A DNA stretch of 39,162 bases from Lachnoclostridium sp. UBA1308 (GCA_002307215.1 DBTU01000037.1:87535-126696), one strand, 5' to 3'; shown: positions 16,815 through 25,547, counted from the stretch's first letter. Made by a program: numbers and translations. Notes: generated from the sequence alone by a model not told the origin.

Positions 16815-17729
16815 TTAAAATAATGAATTATCCGGATTATTTTTCTTAACAACCCAATTAACCAAAATAATTGTTACAAAACATAATACTGACTGATATA
16901 AACCTGCCGCACTTGCCATACCAAGATTCGAGCCCGACGCCATCGATCGGTAGATAAATAAGTCCAGCATATCCCCAACTTCCAGTAACACTCCGTTATT
17001 ACCAATCAACTGATAGAACATTCCAAAATCTCCGCGAAAGATTTGACCGACAGATAATAATCCCATAATAAACATAGTCGGCGCCAGATTTGGAAGTGTT
17101 ATTTTAAATATCTTCTGCCATACATTCGCACCATCAATACTTGCAGCTTCGTACATATCCTGATTAAGCGAGGCAACTGCCGCCATGTATACAATGGAAC
17201 CATAGCCTGTTGCTTTCCAGATTCTAAAAAAAACAAGTAGATAAGGCCAAGGAGACGAATCTGTATATAAGTTAAGCCGATCCAAGTGAATATTCGACAA
17301 AAAAGAGTTGAATAAGCCGTAGTCATAATCAAAAACCGCCTGAATAATCGCCTTGGCAACAACCCAAGAGATAAAATACGGTAAAAACATAAATGACTGG
17401 AATATTTTTTTAAAATATCTATTCGTTAATTCATTTATAATAATTGCAAATCCAACCTCAAATACCATTCCTACTAAGATAAAGGCCAAATTATATAAAA
17501 TCGTATTTCTTGATAGGGTCCACAGTTTACCGGAGATCATGAGAAATTTAAAATTATCGAACCCACACCAATCGCTTCCAAATATACCTTTTGCGTAATT
17601 AAAATTTTTAAATGCCATTACAATGCCGGACATCGGTAGATAGGCAAAAACCACGACATAAACCACAGCCGGCATTAACATCAACATAAACACTTTATTT
17701 TTTCTGATTTTAACCAAAAAATCCTTCAT
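16815..17729 (-). CDS. ABC importer permease, LplB type, locus A
   Basis: A 304-residue inner-membrane permease (MalF-like superfamily) with six predicted helices. The N-terminal signature LPMSGIVMAFKNFNYAKGIFG near 31-51 is characteristic of LplB homologues, and the EAA loop EAASIDGANVWQKIFKITLP lies near residues 192-211. It would form a heterodimer with the next gene product. Start supported by AAGGAGG. It follows the FGE-like gene after 40 bp and belongs to the same transcription unit. Confidence 0.92.
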   Translation of the reverse strand: MKDFLVKIRKNKVFMLMLMPAVVYVVVFAYLPMSGIVMAFKNFNYAKGIFGSDWCGFDNFKFLMISGKLWTLSRNTILYNLAFILVGMVFEVGFAIIINELTNRYFKKIFQSFMFLPYFISWVVAKAIIQAVFDYDYGLFNSFLSNIHLDRLNLYTDSSPWPYLLVFFRIWKATGYGSIVYMAAVASLNQDMYEAASIDGANVWQKIFKITLPNLAPTMFIMGLLSVGQIFRGDFGMFYQLIGNNGVLLEVGDMLDLFIYRSMASGSNLGMASAAGLYQSVLCFVTIILVNWVVKKNNPDNSLF

Positions 17730-17769
17730 AAACTCCTCCTTGCGTAATACTTACTGCTTAAACATTCGT

Positions 17770-18981
17770 TTACTCAGATTCATGCTTTACATAAACCGAT
17801 CGAAAGCCGGCCAGCTTATAATTATGTGTACGAGGATATGTAAGTCCTGTAAAATAGACACCTGCATGATCCTCTGCCAGATATGCCCCACCCGATAGTG
17901 GCAGAAATTCCCCATTCGTATTAGCCCACCGCCATCCATTTCCGTAATCCCATTGTTTATTGATTGGAAACATACCCAATTGTTTTATTAAGTCCGGAAC
18001 TGCTGTACCCTTATCAGCCTCAATATCTTTACATGCACATCCGAAATTCGCATCCGTTATCACATCCTCGGATGCAGTCAATATAATATGTCCATCCTTA
18101 CCTTTATACTTAAGGGATCCCTTACATCCGGGCATAACCAAAGAGCCGTCCGGCATAATCGCACGCCACCATTTTGAATCCTGTGAATAATCGCATTCTT
18201 CTAGCAGACAGTTTGCGTCAGGAATAATTTGAATTTCTCCCTCTTTCAGACGTAGCCCGGTATCCCACTCGTTCAGATTCCCGCACAAATCATAAATTCC
18301 TGAAACTGTATTATCATGACTCCAGGCTTTTGGTCCCGACCCTGTTTCTACTAATCCTTCCTTCCACAAAATGCCTTTCTCTTCCGGATAGCAATAATCA
18401 TGCCCCATATCACTGTTTCCCCTTGGTAAAAAGCCCTGACTACTGGCCTTTAGGGCAATTGCCGCACGTAAAGCAAAATAGGATAAGTTCCATCCGATTC
18501 CTTTCTTCTTACATGCGAGTAGTGACTCCTCAAATCCAATATTTTGCGTGGGTATAGCAAACGGAAATGAATATCCTCTTCCATCAAATATGAAATTATG
18601 ATATTTTGAAACATAGATACAATCTAATGGTTTACCATCCATAATAAAGGCAGGATGTACATCCGAATTAAAATTATGATCTAAATCACAATTTCTAAAA
18701 TTATCAATTTTTACCATAATGGATGGTATTCCTCTGTCATCCGGGATTACTGTATTGTTTCCATCCGATAAAAATTCAATAGCCTCCTTAAATTCTTCCG
18801 AAAGTTTTTCTGTGATATTTGCAGGCGAATTCATCATTCCATGTATGCTGCCTATGATACAATCCGCTACTTTTGTAACCGCATCTTTTTTGTCTTTATT
18901 GTCAGTTATATCCTTGTAGAAATGTGTGACTCTTTCCAATATCTTATTGTCTTTCATCGTGAAATTTTCGTACATTTTCAT
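17770..18981 (-). CDS. FGE-sulfatase/C-type-lectin-fold protein without catalytic Cys
   Basis: A 403-residue protein without signal peptide. The central region SGIYDLCGNLNEWDTGLRLK (about 227-246) and the end LPLSGGAYLAEDHAG...GFRSVYV match the formylglycine-generating-enzyme (SUMF1/PvdO) fold. The closest pattern I know is the subgroup seen as variable proteins of diversity-generating retroelements and phage ligand-binding proteins. In true FGE the segment reads RGGSYLCxxSYC; here it is SGGAYLAEDHAG, so the copper-binding cysteines are absent and enzyme activity is unlikely. No reverse transcriptase or template repeat was found. It is first in locus A, divergent from the AraC gene. TTG (18984) precedes the chosen ATG; the ribosome site is weak. 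A ligand-recognition role is inference. Confidence 0.7.
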   Translation of the reverse strand: MKMYENFTMKDNKILERVTHFYKDITDNKDKKDAVTKVADCIIGSIHGMMNSPANITEKLSEEFKEAIEFLSDGNNTVIPDDRGIPSIMVKIDNFRNCDLDHNFNSDVHPAFIMDGKPLDCIYVSKYHNFIFDGRGYSFPFAIPTQNIGFEESLLACKKKGIGWNLSYFALRAAIALKASSQGFLPRGNSDMGHDYCYPEEKGILWKEGLVETGSGPKAWSHDNTVSGIYDLCGNLNEWDTGLRLKEGEIQIIPDANCLLEECDYSQDSKWWRAIMPDGSLVMPGCKGSLKYKGKDGHIILTASEDVITDANFGCACKDIEADKGTAVPDLIKQLGMFPINKQWDYGNGWRWANTNGEFLPLSGGAYLAEDHAGVYFTGLTYPRTHNYKLAGFRSVYVKHESE

Positions 18982-18999
18982 CAATCCCTGTGCTTTCCG

Positions 19000-19022
19000 A
19001 TTATAGTTAAAACGCCCGTTTT
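19000..19022 (-). promoter_or_regulatory. Candidate locus A promoter element and palindrome
   Basis: On the minus strand TATAAT (19005-19000) lies just downstream of the perfect palindrome AAAACG-CC-CGTTTT (19009-19022). No consensus -35 lies 17 bp upstream, as expected for an activator-dependent promoter; the divergent AraC protein is the obvious candidate. The resulting 5' leader would be very short (about 12 nt). Confidence 0.45.
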
Positions 19023-19063
19023 CTGCAGAATATAAGCACTTCCGGTACTTGTATTAATTATAA

Positions 19064-19093
19064 TTGACTTGTATTCTTTTTGTGTAATATAAT
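19064..19093 (+). promoter_or_regulatory. Sigma-A promoter of the AraC-type regulator
   Basis: TTGACT (19064-19069), an 18-bp spacer and a perfect TATAAT (19088-19093) on the plus strand, about 57 bp before the AraC start codon. Confidence 0.75.
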
Positions 19094-19150
19094 GTACTTA
19101 TATTCCCGATGATGTAACATTTTGTTGACAAATTTCCCGGAGGTTATACT

Positions 19151-19993
19151 ATGGATTCAACACTAGAGAAAGAGTTTTATATCAAGCTTTCCTCACATGA
19201 CAGTATTGAGGAAACTGATTACTTAACAAAAAATAATACCTCAAAATATAATCATTTGATTTTTGTAGAAAAAGGGGTTTGTTACATTACCTCCGGCAAA
19301 AAGCATCTTCGCCTTTCTGACCATTCTATCCTTTATATTGCACGTAATGTTACCTATCAGCTACAGGTGATAGAACCAGTGAAATGCTTGTTTCATATAT
19401 TCGTGCTCGAACGTACCACCAACTCCCTACATGCCGATCTCAAAAAGCTGTCCTTGGAATGTCCGATTGTAAATGATTTTTTCTCTCAAAAAGATCATCT
19501 GTGCCAATTGATCGACTGCGAAAGGTCATATATTACCTTAAATGAATTGGCTCAGGAATATGACGACAATAATGATCTTGAAAGGGAACGTGTACTAAAT
19601 CATCTACTTTCTATGCTATATATTAAGCTGGCACGCTCCTTCCACCTTCACGGAAAACCTTCCGGTATTACTTACATATCAAGCGCAAAGTTTTATATTG
19701 CTGAAAATTATGAGCATGAATTAACAGTACAAATGATTGCTGATCATGTAGGCATCAGCCGTTCGTATCTGGAAACTATATTTCTGAAGTATGCAAAGCG
19801 AACACTTACCACCCATGTTAATACAGTCCGTGTAAATCGCGCGGCATATCTTTTGACCACAACCCAAATACCGATTACAGATATTGCATTTCAGGTCGGA
19901 TATAACAACAGACAGCATTTTTCACGAATATTCAGTGCTCATTATTCTTGTTCTCCCCAGGATTATCGTAGTCGCTACAGTAACTTCATTTAA
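19151..19993 (+). CDS. AraC-family transcriptional regulator
   Basis: A 280-residue DNA-binding regulator. The N-terminal cupin-like sensor is seen near residues 35-75 (HLIFVEKGVCYITSGKKHL). The C-terminal double helix-turn-helix spans about 180-277, with LTVQMIADHVGISRSYLETIF as the first HTH and the PITDIAFQVGYNNRQHFSRIF...SPQDYR signature as the second. GGAGG seven bases before the ATG fixes the start. It is divergent from locus A and followed by terminators, so it most likely activates locus A in response to the imported compound. The ligand is unknown. Confidence 0.93.
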   Translation: MDSTLEKEFYIKLSSHDSIEETDYLTKNNTSKYNHLIFVEKGVCYITSGKKHLRLSDHSILYIARNVTYQLQVIEPVKCLFHIFVLERTTNSLHADLKKLSLECPIVNDFFSQKDHLCQLIDCERSYITLNELAQEYDDNNDLERERVLNHLLSMLYIKLARSFHLHGKPSGITYISSAKFYIAENYEHELTVQMIADHVGISRSYLETIFLKYAKRTLTTHVNTVRVNRAAYLLTTTQIPITDIAFQVGYNNRQHFSRIFSAHYSCSPQDYRSRYSNFI

Positions 19994-20030
19994 TAATAAG
20001 AAGTGTTTTTATCTGAAAGGCCGAACTTTC

Positions 20031-20071
20031 CTAAAAATAAAAAAGAAACAGGCCTTGTATTCACAAGCCTG
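20031..20071 (-). terminator. Intrinsic terminator of locus B
   Basis: A stem with one bulge (CAGGCCTTGT at 20049-20058 with ACAAGCCTG at 20063-20071) and a 4-nt loop, followed on the minus strand by TTTCTTTTTTATTTTT (20048-20033). It ends the locus B transcript before it reaches the convergent AraC gene. The same hairpin could act for AraC, but the plus-strand T-tract is displaced. Confidence 0.75.
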
Positions 20072-20125
20072 CTCCCAAAAATTTTTGCTATTGCTCCCAA
20101 AACAACCCGGCTCTCGCATTGCCGA

Positions 20126-20154
20126 CAGGTACCCCAAGGAGCAATGGGTACCTG
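20126..20154. other. GC-rich hairpin between locus B and AraC
   Basis: A perfect 9-bp stem CAGGTACCC/GGGTACCTG with an 11-nt loop, extendable by a further GCCG/CGGC pairing across a small bulge. It lies between the CocE/NonD stop and the terminator at 20031-20071, in convergent intergenic DNA. It is probably a second termination or 3'-end stabilising structure. Confidence 0.6.
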
Positions 20155-20200
20155 GCTGCGGCCCTATGGCTTAAGTCAGCCTTCATCCATATATGCTCTA

Positions 20201-21916
20201 TTATGGAATTAGCGGGAGGATTAATCTTGAATCATATATTTCATTATGATGAATTGTATTAACAGCAACAACAATATTCGGATCATCTGCGGGGCGAAGT
20301 CCTGTGTTATGGTTATAATCAAATTTCATAAAATTACTGCTGGTAATGTCAATACGAATTTTATGACCTTTCTGATAGGTATAACTGATATATCCAATCT
20401 TTACTTCAACTTCATAGACTTTTCCATGTTCCAATAGTTCCGGTTCCCAGGAATTTCTATAACGCGCCCTGGTCGCTCCGTCACTTATGGCAACTGCCTT
20501 ACCGTTTGGAAGTACATCCATAATCCTGACCATGAAATCTGTATCAACGGCTGAGGAAGACACATATAAAATCGCTGATGCCAAGCCAGAAAATTCTGTA
20601 TCTTGCGTAAACTCCTCTGAGGTATATACCAGAATATCACCTCGCTTCTCCAGTTCTGAGGCATCTTTTCCTATGGATAGACTTGGAACGAGGTTATTCG
20701 GATCATAGATAAAACTATCAACCTTTTGATTTACCGATGCTTTATTGGGGGAAAGCTTCCCATTACCAAGGCAGGTATTTGCTCGCCCTGCACTTTGTAA
20801 ATAGTAAATTTTATCAACCGTGTTTGTGAGTGGCCATTCCTTTTCACTTCTCCATATGTTTTTTCCAACAACGAAAAACTCGATTGGGTCCTTTTTCTGC
20901 GCCGGAGTTATTCCCTTTAACCATCTATCAAACCAGGCAATCATCCTTTGTACAACACCGATATACTCCTCGGTGCTGTTTTCTCCAAAGCTTAATTCGA
21001 TACCCTCCGTTGACATTGCTTCACCGGGTATCCAGGGACCGATTAACATTTCTGATTCTTTTGCTAGTCCCTCTCCATCCTTTATTAAACCAAGATATTG
21101 ATCTATTGTACTGTTTCTTGATACATCGAACCAACCGGCACATCCGAAGGCAGGAACATTAATTCGTGAGAAATCCATATCCTTGCCTTCTTTATGAATA
21201 TAGTCCGGATTATCATAATTTACGACAAGATGATCGATATAATCCTTAAAAATCGGAAATTCATCAAATTTTGCGGCCGGCATATCTCTGAGCGGACGAT
21301 ATAAAACCTGCTTCTGATAATTCGCAACATATACTTCCATCTGAGGTATCAGACGGTTAGCTAATTCTTCATCATACCAACCCTCCTTAACCCGTTCCAA
21401 TATCCTTGATAAACACCATCCAATATGTGAGCTAAACAAAAAACCTCTATTATTATTATCTCGATTTAACACTACACTTGTCTGAAACGGACAGATTGCC
21501 TTCAAATGCGGAGGACGTTCTGCAGCCGCTGCAAACTGTAGAAACCCGGCATAAAAATTACCGAACATTCCAACATTTCCATCACACCAGGGCTGTGTAG
21601 CAAGCCATTCAATCGTATCATACCCGTCTTTTCCGTCAGCAGTAAATCTTTCAAATTCTCCTTCTGATACACCGGTACCTCTTACATCTTGTACAAATAC
21701 GTTATATCCGGCTTTTACATAAAATTCCGGATTATAAATCTTCCAATTACGTCCGGCTCTTTCCTTTTTAAAAATATAACGAAACAGTATTGTGGGGCAT
21801 TTCTTATTTCCTTCTGCTTTATAGAGATTCCCATACAACGTAATTCCATCTCTCATTGCAGTCGGAATGTTGGTGATAATCTCCATTCTAAGTTCAATCG
21901 GTTTTTCTCTTGTCAT
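20201..21916 (-). CDS. CocE/NonD-family protein lacking catalytic Ser and His
   Basis: A 571-residue full-length paralogue of the locus A CocE/NonD hydrolase, with the same core (IPTAMRDGITLYGNLY), DVRGTGVSEG segment and C-terminal jelly-roll (RIDITSSNFMKFD). At the nucleophile elbow, the paralogue's G-E-S-Y-H-G is here G-N-F-Y-A-G: Phe121 (codon TTT) replaces Ser. At the His motif GPWTHG, this protein has GPWIPG, Pro297 replacing His. Asp264 in GWFD is kept. The frame is intact and the rest well conserved, so this looks like a pseudoenzyme rather than decay. The start at 21916 has AAGGAGG six bases upstream; the frame opens nine codons earlier. It is last in locus B, cytoplasmic. Confidence 0.88.
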   Translation of the reverse strand: MTREKPIELRMEIITNIPTAMRDGITLYGNLYKAEGNKKCPTILFRYIFKKERAGRNWKIYNPEFYVKAGYNVFVQDVRGTGVSEGEFERFTADGKDGYDTIEWLATQPWCDGNVGMFGNFYAGFLQFAAAAERPPHLKAICPFQTSVVLNRDNNNRGFLFSSHIGWCLSRILERVKEGWYDEELANRLIPQMEVYVANYQKQVLYRPLRDMPAAKFDEFPIFKDYIDHLVVNYDNPDYIHKEGKDMDFSRINVPAFGCAGWFDVSRNSTIDQYLGLIKDGEGLAKESEMLIGPWIPGEAMSTEGIELSFGENSTEEYIGVVQRMIAWFDRWLKGITPAQKKDPIEFFVVGKNIWRSEKEWPLTNTVDKIYYLQSAGRANTCLGNGKLSPNKASVNQKVDSFIYDPNNLVPSLSIGKDASELEKRGDILVYTSEEFTQDTEFSGLASAILYVSSSAVDTDFMVRIMDVLPNGKAVAISDGATRARYRNSWEPELLEHGKVYEVEVKIGYISYTYQKGHKIRIDITSSNFMKFDYNHNTGLRPADDPNIVVAVNTIHHNEIYDSRLILPLIP

Positions 21917-21996
21917 AAAATTCCTCCTTTTTTCATTGAGCACCTATTCGTTACTTGGCAAACAACAAAGATATATTGAAATGTCATTGTAATGAA

Positions 21997-22785
21997 TTAT
22001 GCTTGAATTGGTAACCACTGAAGGAATACGGGTAGCCATTGATCCCAGAAATCAAAATCATGAAAGCCACAGCTTTCCATGAACAAGCAATCATAGGGAT
22101 TATCTAATTCCTGAAGATATTTTATATTCTTTTTCTCGGTTGTAATGGTCCCATCCGCAGTTCCGCATACTGCAAATATCTTTGGAAGCGGTTTTCCGCT
22201 TTCTGAGGCTTGCTTCGCAAGCAGCATCAGATCATGTTCGGTTCCGTGTGCTTTATCCAATTCTATCTCTCCGAACACTAATACTCTTACAAAATTGAGT
22301 GGAACACGAATCCCGCCCGGTATCATACCAACGCCAAGATCTATAAAGCTTGCCGAGGAGAATATTCCGAGTGCTGCATATTTTTCAGGATAGGTAAAAC
22401 CCATTTTCATTGTTCCATATCCACCCATGGACATACCTGCCACGAAATTATCCTTGGGATCGGCGGATATCGGAAACAGCTTTTGACAAAGCTGTGGCAA
22501 CTCTTCCGTTACATAATCTAAATAACGTCCGGCATCTATATTGGTATAGAAGCTATTATCCACAGACGGAAGTACCGCAGCAATTCCTGCCTTTTTTAAA
22601 TATCTTTCAATTGAAGAAAATCGCTGCCACATTGTATGATTATCCGTTGCACCATGTAGTAACCAAAGCACCGGATATTTACCGTCCTTATTCTTTCTTC
22701 CCTCTCCATTCTCAGGTAAAATTACATGAATGGTGGTTCCCCTGGTTAAGCATTCCGAATTTAATTCCATCGTTATAAGAGCCAT
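21997..22785 (-). CDS. PF00756 esterase (tributyrin/feruloyl esterase type), first
   Basis: A 262-residue cytoplasmic alpha/beta hydrolase of the esterase D/EstA family, which cleaves short acyl or feruloyl esters and S-formylglutathione-like substrates. Seen: PVLWLLHGATDN near 38-49 (oxyanion region), the nucleophile elbow GMSMGG with Ser119, GTADGT with a probable catalytic Asp, and His in GFHDFDFWDQW near the C-terminus. The ATG at 22785 is chosen for GGAGG upstream; the upstream gene's stop TAG is one base away (TAGTATG), so translation is coupled. About 40% similar by eye to the next esterase, suggesting a tandem duplication. Confidence 0.88.
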   Translation of the reverse strand: MALITMELNSECLTRGTTIHVILPENGEGRKNKDGKYPVLWLLHGATDNHTMWQRFSSIERYLKKAGIAAVLPSVDNSFYTNIDAGRYLDYVTEELPQLCQKLFPISADPKDNFVAGMSMGGYGTMKMGFTYPEKYAALGIFSSASFIDLGVGMIPGGIRVPLNFVRVLVFGEIELDKAHGTEHDLMLLAKQASESGKPLPKIFAVCGTADGTITTEKKNIKYLQELDNPYDCLFMESCGFHDFDFWDQWLPVFLQWLPIQA

Positions 22786-22786
22786 A

Positions 22787-23596
22787 CTACCTAACCTCCT
22801 TATTTTGTAACGCAATCATATTAACAAATTCCTTAATCCATTTATCCCAAAAATCCCAATTATGTTGACCGGGTTCCGTATGGAATTCATACTGATAGGG
22901 ATTTCCCGGAAAGCTTTCAAAAAATTCTTTCAGTCCCAAACCTACCGGATATGCATGATCTTCCGTACCGACTGCATGGAATATTTTAGGCAGAGGAACT
23001 TTATTCTCTACATTTTGTCTGGCATACATTAATACATCATGTTCCGTTCCAACAAGATCACCGGTATCCTCAACACCGAAATTAATCATGTTAACACTCT
23101 TCTTACCTGTTCCTCCCGGCGATGCCGGTCCGCCCTCAACTGTTCTAAGATATTCCAGCGGAATAATACTACTTGCTGACAGTACACCAATCGCACCGTA
23201 TTTATCCGGATTTCTGATTCCTAAGGACAACGCACCGCTTCCTCCCAAAGAAAGTCCGGCAATATAATTCAATTCTCTTTTTGCGGATATCTTAGGGAAA
23301 AAGTTTCTGCATATTTCAAGAAGCTCTGTTGTTAGAAAATCATAATATTCTCCACCGTAAGTCATGTTACAATAACGGCTCATCCAGGCATACGGCATAA
23401 TTACAGTAATTCCTGTATTCTCTACGTATCGTTCAATATTTGTAAACCTATGCCAATCCGATTGAGTTCCTCCGCCACCATGGAGCAACCAGAGCACCGG
23501 GTATTCATCCCGTGTGTCGTACTGTGGCATAATTATATCCATGGAATTTGTCAATGCTAAAACTTTAGAAAAAAATTCTACATGCATTAAAGCCAT
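22787..23596 (-). CDS. PF00756 esterase (tributyrin/feruloyl esterase type), second
   Basis: A 269-residue paralogue of the neighbouring esterase. Seen: YPVLWLLHGGGGTQSDW near 32-48, nucleophile elbow GLSLGG with Ser116, Asp in GTEDHAYPV, and His in GQHNWDFWDKW. No signal peptide. The frame is open to 23716, but that extension covers an intergenic stem-loop; the ATG at 23596 (MALMHVEFF) has AAGGGTG upstream and matches the start of its paralogue. It follows the solute-binding gene by 143 bp and is coupled to the next esterase. Confidence 0.87.
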   Translation of the reverse strand: MALMHVEFFSKVLALTNSMDIIMPQYDTRDEYPVLWLLHGGGGTQSDWHRFTNIERYVENTGITVIMPYAWMSRYCNMTYGGEYYDFLTTELLEICRNFFPKISAKRELNYIAGLSLGGSGALSLGIRNPDKYGAIGVLSASSIIPLEYLRTVEGGPASPGGTGKKSVNMINFGVEDTGDLVGTEHDVLMYARQNVENKVPLPKIFHAVGTEDHAYPVGLGLKEFFESFPGNPYQYEFHTEPGQHNWDFWDKWIKEFVNMIALQNKEVR

Positions 23597-23641
23597 TATC
23601 ATCACCCTTATCTTTCTGTTTAAAATAAATACATTGATTGA

Positions 23642-23702
23642 CAGATTTTCCGGCAGGAACTTACCACATGCTGTGATAATAACTCCACCGTCGGAAAATC
23701 TG
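23642..23702 (-). other. Stem-loop between binding-protein and esterase genes
   Basis: An 11-bp perfect inverted repeat (CAGATTTTCCG at 23642-23652 with its complement at 23692-23702) encloses 39 nt, in which CACA(TG)CTGTG forms a smaller hairpin. It lies in the 143-bp gap after the solute-binding gene. Such structures often protect the abundant binding-protein mRNA or reduce read-through into downstream genes. Confidence 0.6.
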
Positions 23703-23739
23703 CCAGAAAAAATCAATTTATTTTAATATTCTGTTGGAT

Positions 23740-25386
23740 TTACTTTCTGTTATTATATCTGTCCAGTGCTGCTTGCTTAATCTCAAGGGCACGTTCAATC
23801 TTCATGGATTTGAGCTCATCCACAAAGGAACTATACTCATCCAAAGATTTTGTACCGATAATAAACTTTGGTGTATTTGTATCAACATAAGTCTGAATAT
23901 CTGCCATTATCTTTGAGTACTCATCTGCCTCATCACTTGTAAGTGTCAGACCCATCGGCATACTATAATCCGAACCTGAGGAATTCCATACATCACAAGC
24001 TGAAAGCAACTTCGGATCTGCATTCTGATAACCACGTGAGTAATCTCTTAAGCCCGGGCAACCCTCCCAGGTATTAGCTGTCCACATAGTTGGTCCGTCG
24101 TTTCCATCTTCATTTTTAAGAATAAAATCAGTAAATCTCGGTGCTCCGTCAACCATGGTGTAAGTTGTCCCCTCAATACCGTAGTTGATTAAAAGTGAAC
24201 CTTCCTCTGTGTAGCACCAATCAAGGAATTTGACAGCTGCCTCCGGATTCTTGCAGGAGGTAGTAATAGCCCAGGGATTCAAAATCGGTGAAGTTGTAAA
24301 ACGAAAATGTTGGGTATCGCCCTCATTTTGAACAGGAGCAACCACGGGTGCGAAATTAATATTTGCATCTTCAGAAGCATGGAAAAGTGAGAAAAGTCCG
24401 TCATACGCAGCTGCCCATGTGACTACACCTGCTCCGGTTCTTCCTGATGCGGAATAACTCGGAGGAATTAAAATTGCATTAAAATCAGCATTTCCAATGA
24501 AATCGGGATCAATCAGTCCCTCCGTATACCATTTATTCATAGTGGTAAGGTATTCCTTAAATTCCGGTTGAATATATCCGTAATATACTTTTCCATCCAC
24601 CTGATAGAAATCACTTCCAATATTCCAGGAAGAAAGAAACTCATCATCCAGTAGCAGGCCGGTCTTATCGATCATAAGCGGTGCATCTGCTCCTTCGGTG
24701 TCTTTATAGGCTGTAAGTAAAGTATGCCAATCCTCCATGGTTACAGGCTCACCTAAGCCAAGCGCATCAGCCCAATCTTTACGGTAAGTTAATCCTGCAT
24801 ATGCAGGCTCTGTGGTATCACTAACCGAATACATTGCATACATTACTCCACTATCTGTAATGGTATCCTTTTCATAAACATCACCACGTGCTCTGATGGC
24901 TGTATAATTTGGCGCATACTGTTCAATCAAATCATTTAATTGAATGAACACTCCATCACTGATTGCCTTCTCCCCACCACCGGGATAGGCTATGTTTGTA
25001 TCACTTCTACCTTCAGAGTCCAAGCGAATGATGTCCGGATAGCTGTTGGATGCAATCATAAGCTGAAAAGCAGTAGCTTCATCCCCACTTGCCGGGTGAA
25101 TGAACTTTAATGTTATTCCGGTTCTCTTAGCAATTTCTGCAACAACCGGATTGTCCTCCATCGTGTCAATTATAGTATTCGAAAAAGGCTGCCAGATAGT
25201 TAATGTCGTAGGTTCATCTACTAACCATCCTTCCTGTCCGGGTACCTCCTGAGCCGGCGTGGCAGTAGTATCAGCAATAGTAGGTGTAGGTGTAGCCGTT
25301 GTGTCCTCCCCTTTTTTACTGCTGCAGCCATTAAATGAAAACATCATAACAAGCAGAACAAGAAATAAAGATATTAATTTTCTCAT
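23740..25386 (-). CDS. Extracellular solute-binding lipoprotein (LplA-like), locus B
   Basis: The ligand-capture subunit of the second importer: 548 residues, lipoprotein signal peptide with lipobox ending at Cys21 (SFNGC), then a Thr/Pro-rich linker containing repeated ATPTP-like units to about residue 50. The mature domain is a large sugar-type binding protein. Start supported by AAGGAG. It has its own upstream operator (25532-25547) rather than being simply read from the permease genes, and is followed by esterase genes after a stem-loop. It is related to the locus A binding protein in architecture but not a close copy. Ligand not predictable. Confidence 0.9.
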   Translation of the reverse strand: MRKLISLFLVLLVMMFSFNGCSSKKGEDTTATPTPTIADTTATPAQEVPGQEGWLVDEPTTLTIWQPFSNTIIDTMEDNPVVAEIAKRTGITLKFIHPASGDEATAFQLMIASNSYPDIIRLDSEGRSDTNIAYPGGGEKAISDGVFIQLNDLIEQYAPNYTAIRARGDVYEKDTITDSGVMYAMYSVSDTTEPAYAGLTYRKDWADALGLGEPVTMEDWHTLLTAYKDTEGADAPLMIDKTGLLLDDEFLSSWNIGSDFYQVDGKVYYGYIQPEFKEYLTTMNKWYTEGLIDPDFIGNADFNAILIPPSYSASGRTGAGVVTWAAAYDGLFSLFHASEDANINFAPVVAPVQNEGDTQHFRFTTSPILNPWAITTSCKNPEAAVKFLDWCYTEEGSLLINYGIEGTTYTMVDGAPRFTDFILKNEDGNDGPTMWTANTWEGCPGLRDYSRGYQNADPKLLSACDVWNSSGSDYSMPMGLTLTSDEADEYSKIMADIQTYVDTNTPKFIIGTKSLDEYSSFVDELKSMKIERALEIKQAALDRYNNRK

Positions 25387-25531
25387 AAAATTCTCCTTTC
25401 GATTGTTTTTCCCTCTACAAGTAATTTGACAAATAATCTCCCTGCATGTGACTTATCCGCATGCATAATTCAATCTGTGCAATTATTCTTCCTTTCACAA
25501 TTGCAATAATTCTATCCCCCCCTTCAACGTT

Positions 25532-25547
25532 TTTGTAACGTTACAAA
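25532..25547. promoter_or_regulatory. LacI-family operator O1 (binding-protein gene)
   Basis: The perfect 16-bp palindrome TTTGTAACGTTACAAA lies 145 bp upstream of the solute-binding gene. The identical sequence occurs at 28573-28588. Central CG and the TGTAACGTTACA core are typical of LacI/GalR-family operators. A TATCAT just upstream on the minus strand (25556-25551) may be its -10 box; no clear -35 is seen. Confidence 0.85.

Noticed and set aside
17770..19150. A complete diversity-generating retroelement
   Set aside because: Only a variable-protein-like gene is present; no reverse transcriptase, accessory gene or template repeat was found in the window.
22787..23716. Longer N-terminus of the second esterase starting at 23716
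   Set aside because: The extra 40 codons lie over an intergenic stem-loop and have no family counterpart; the ATG at 23596 matches the paralogue.
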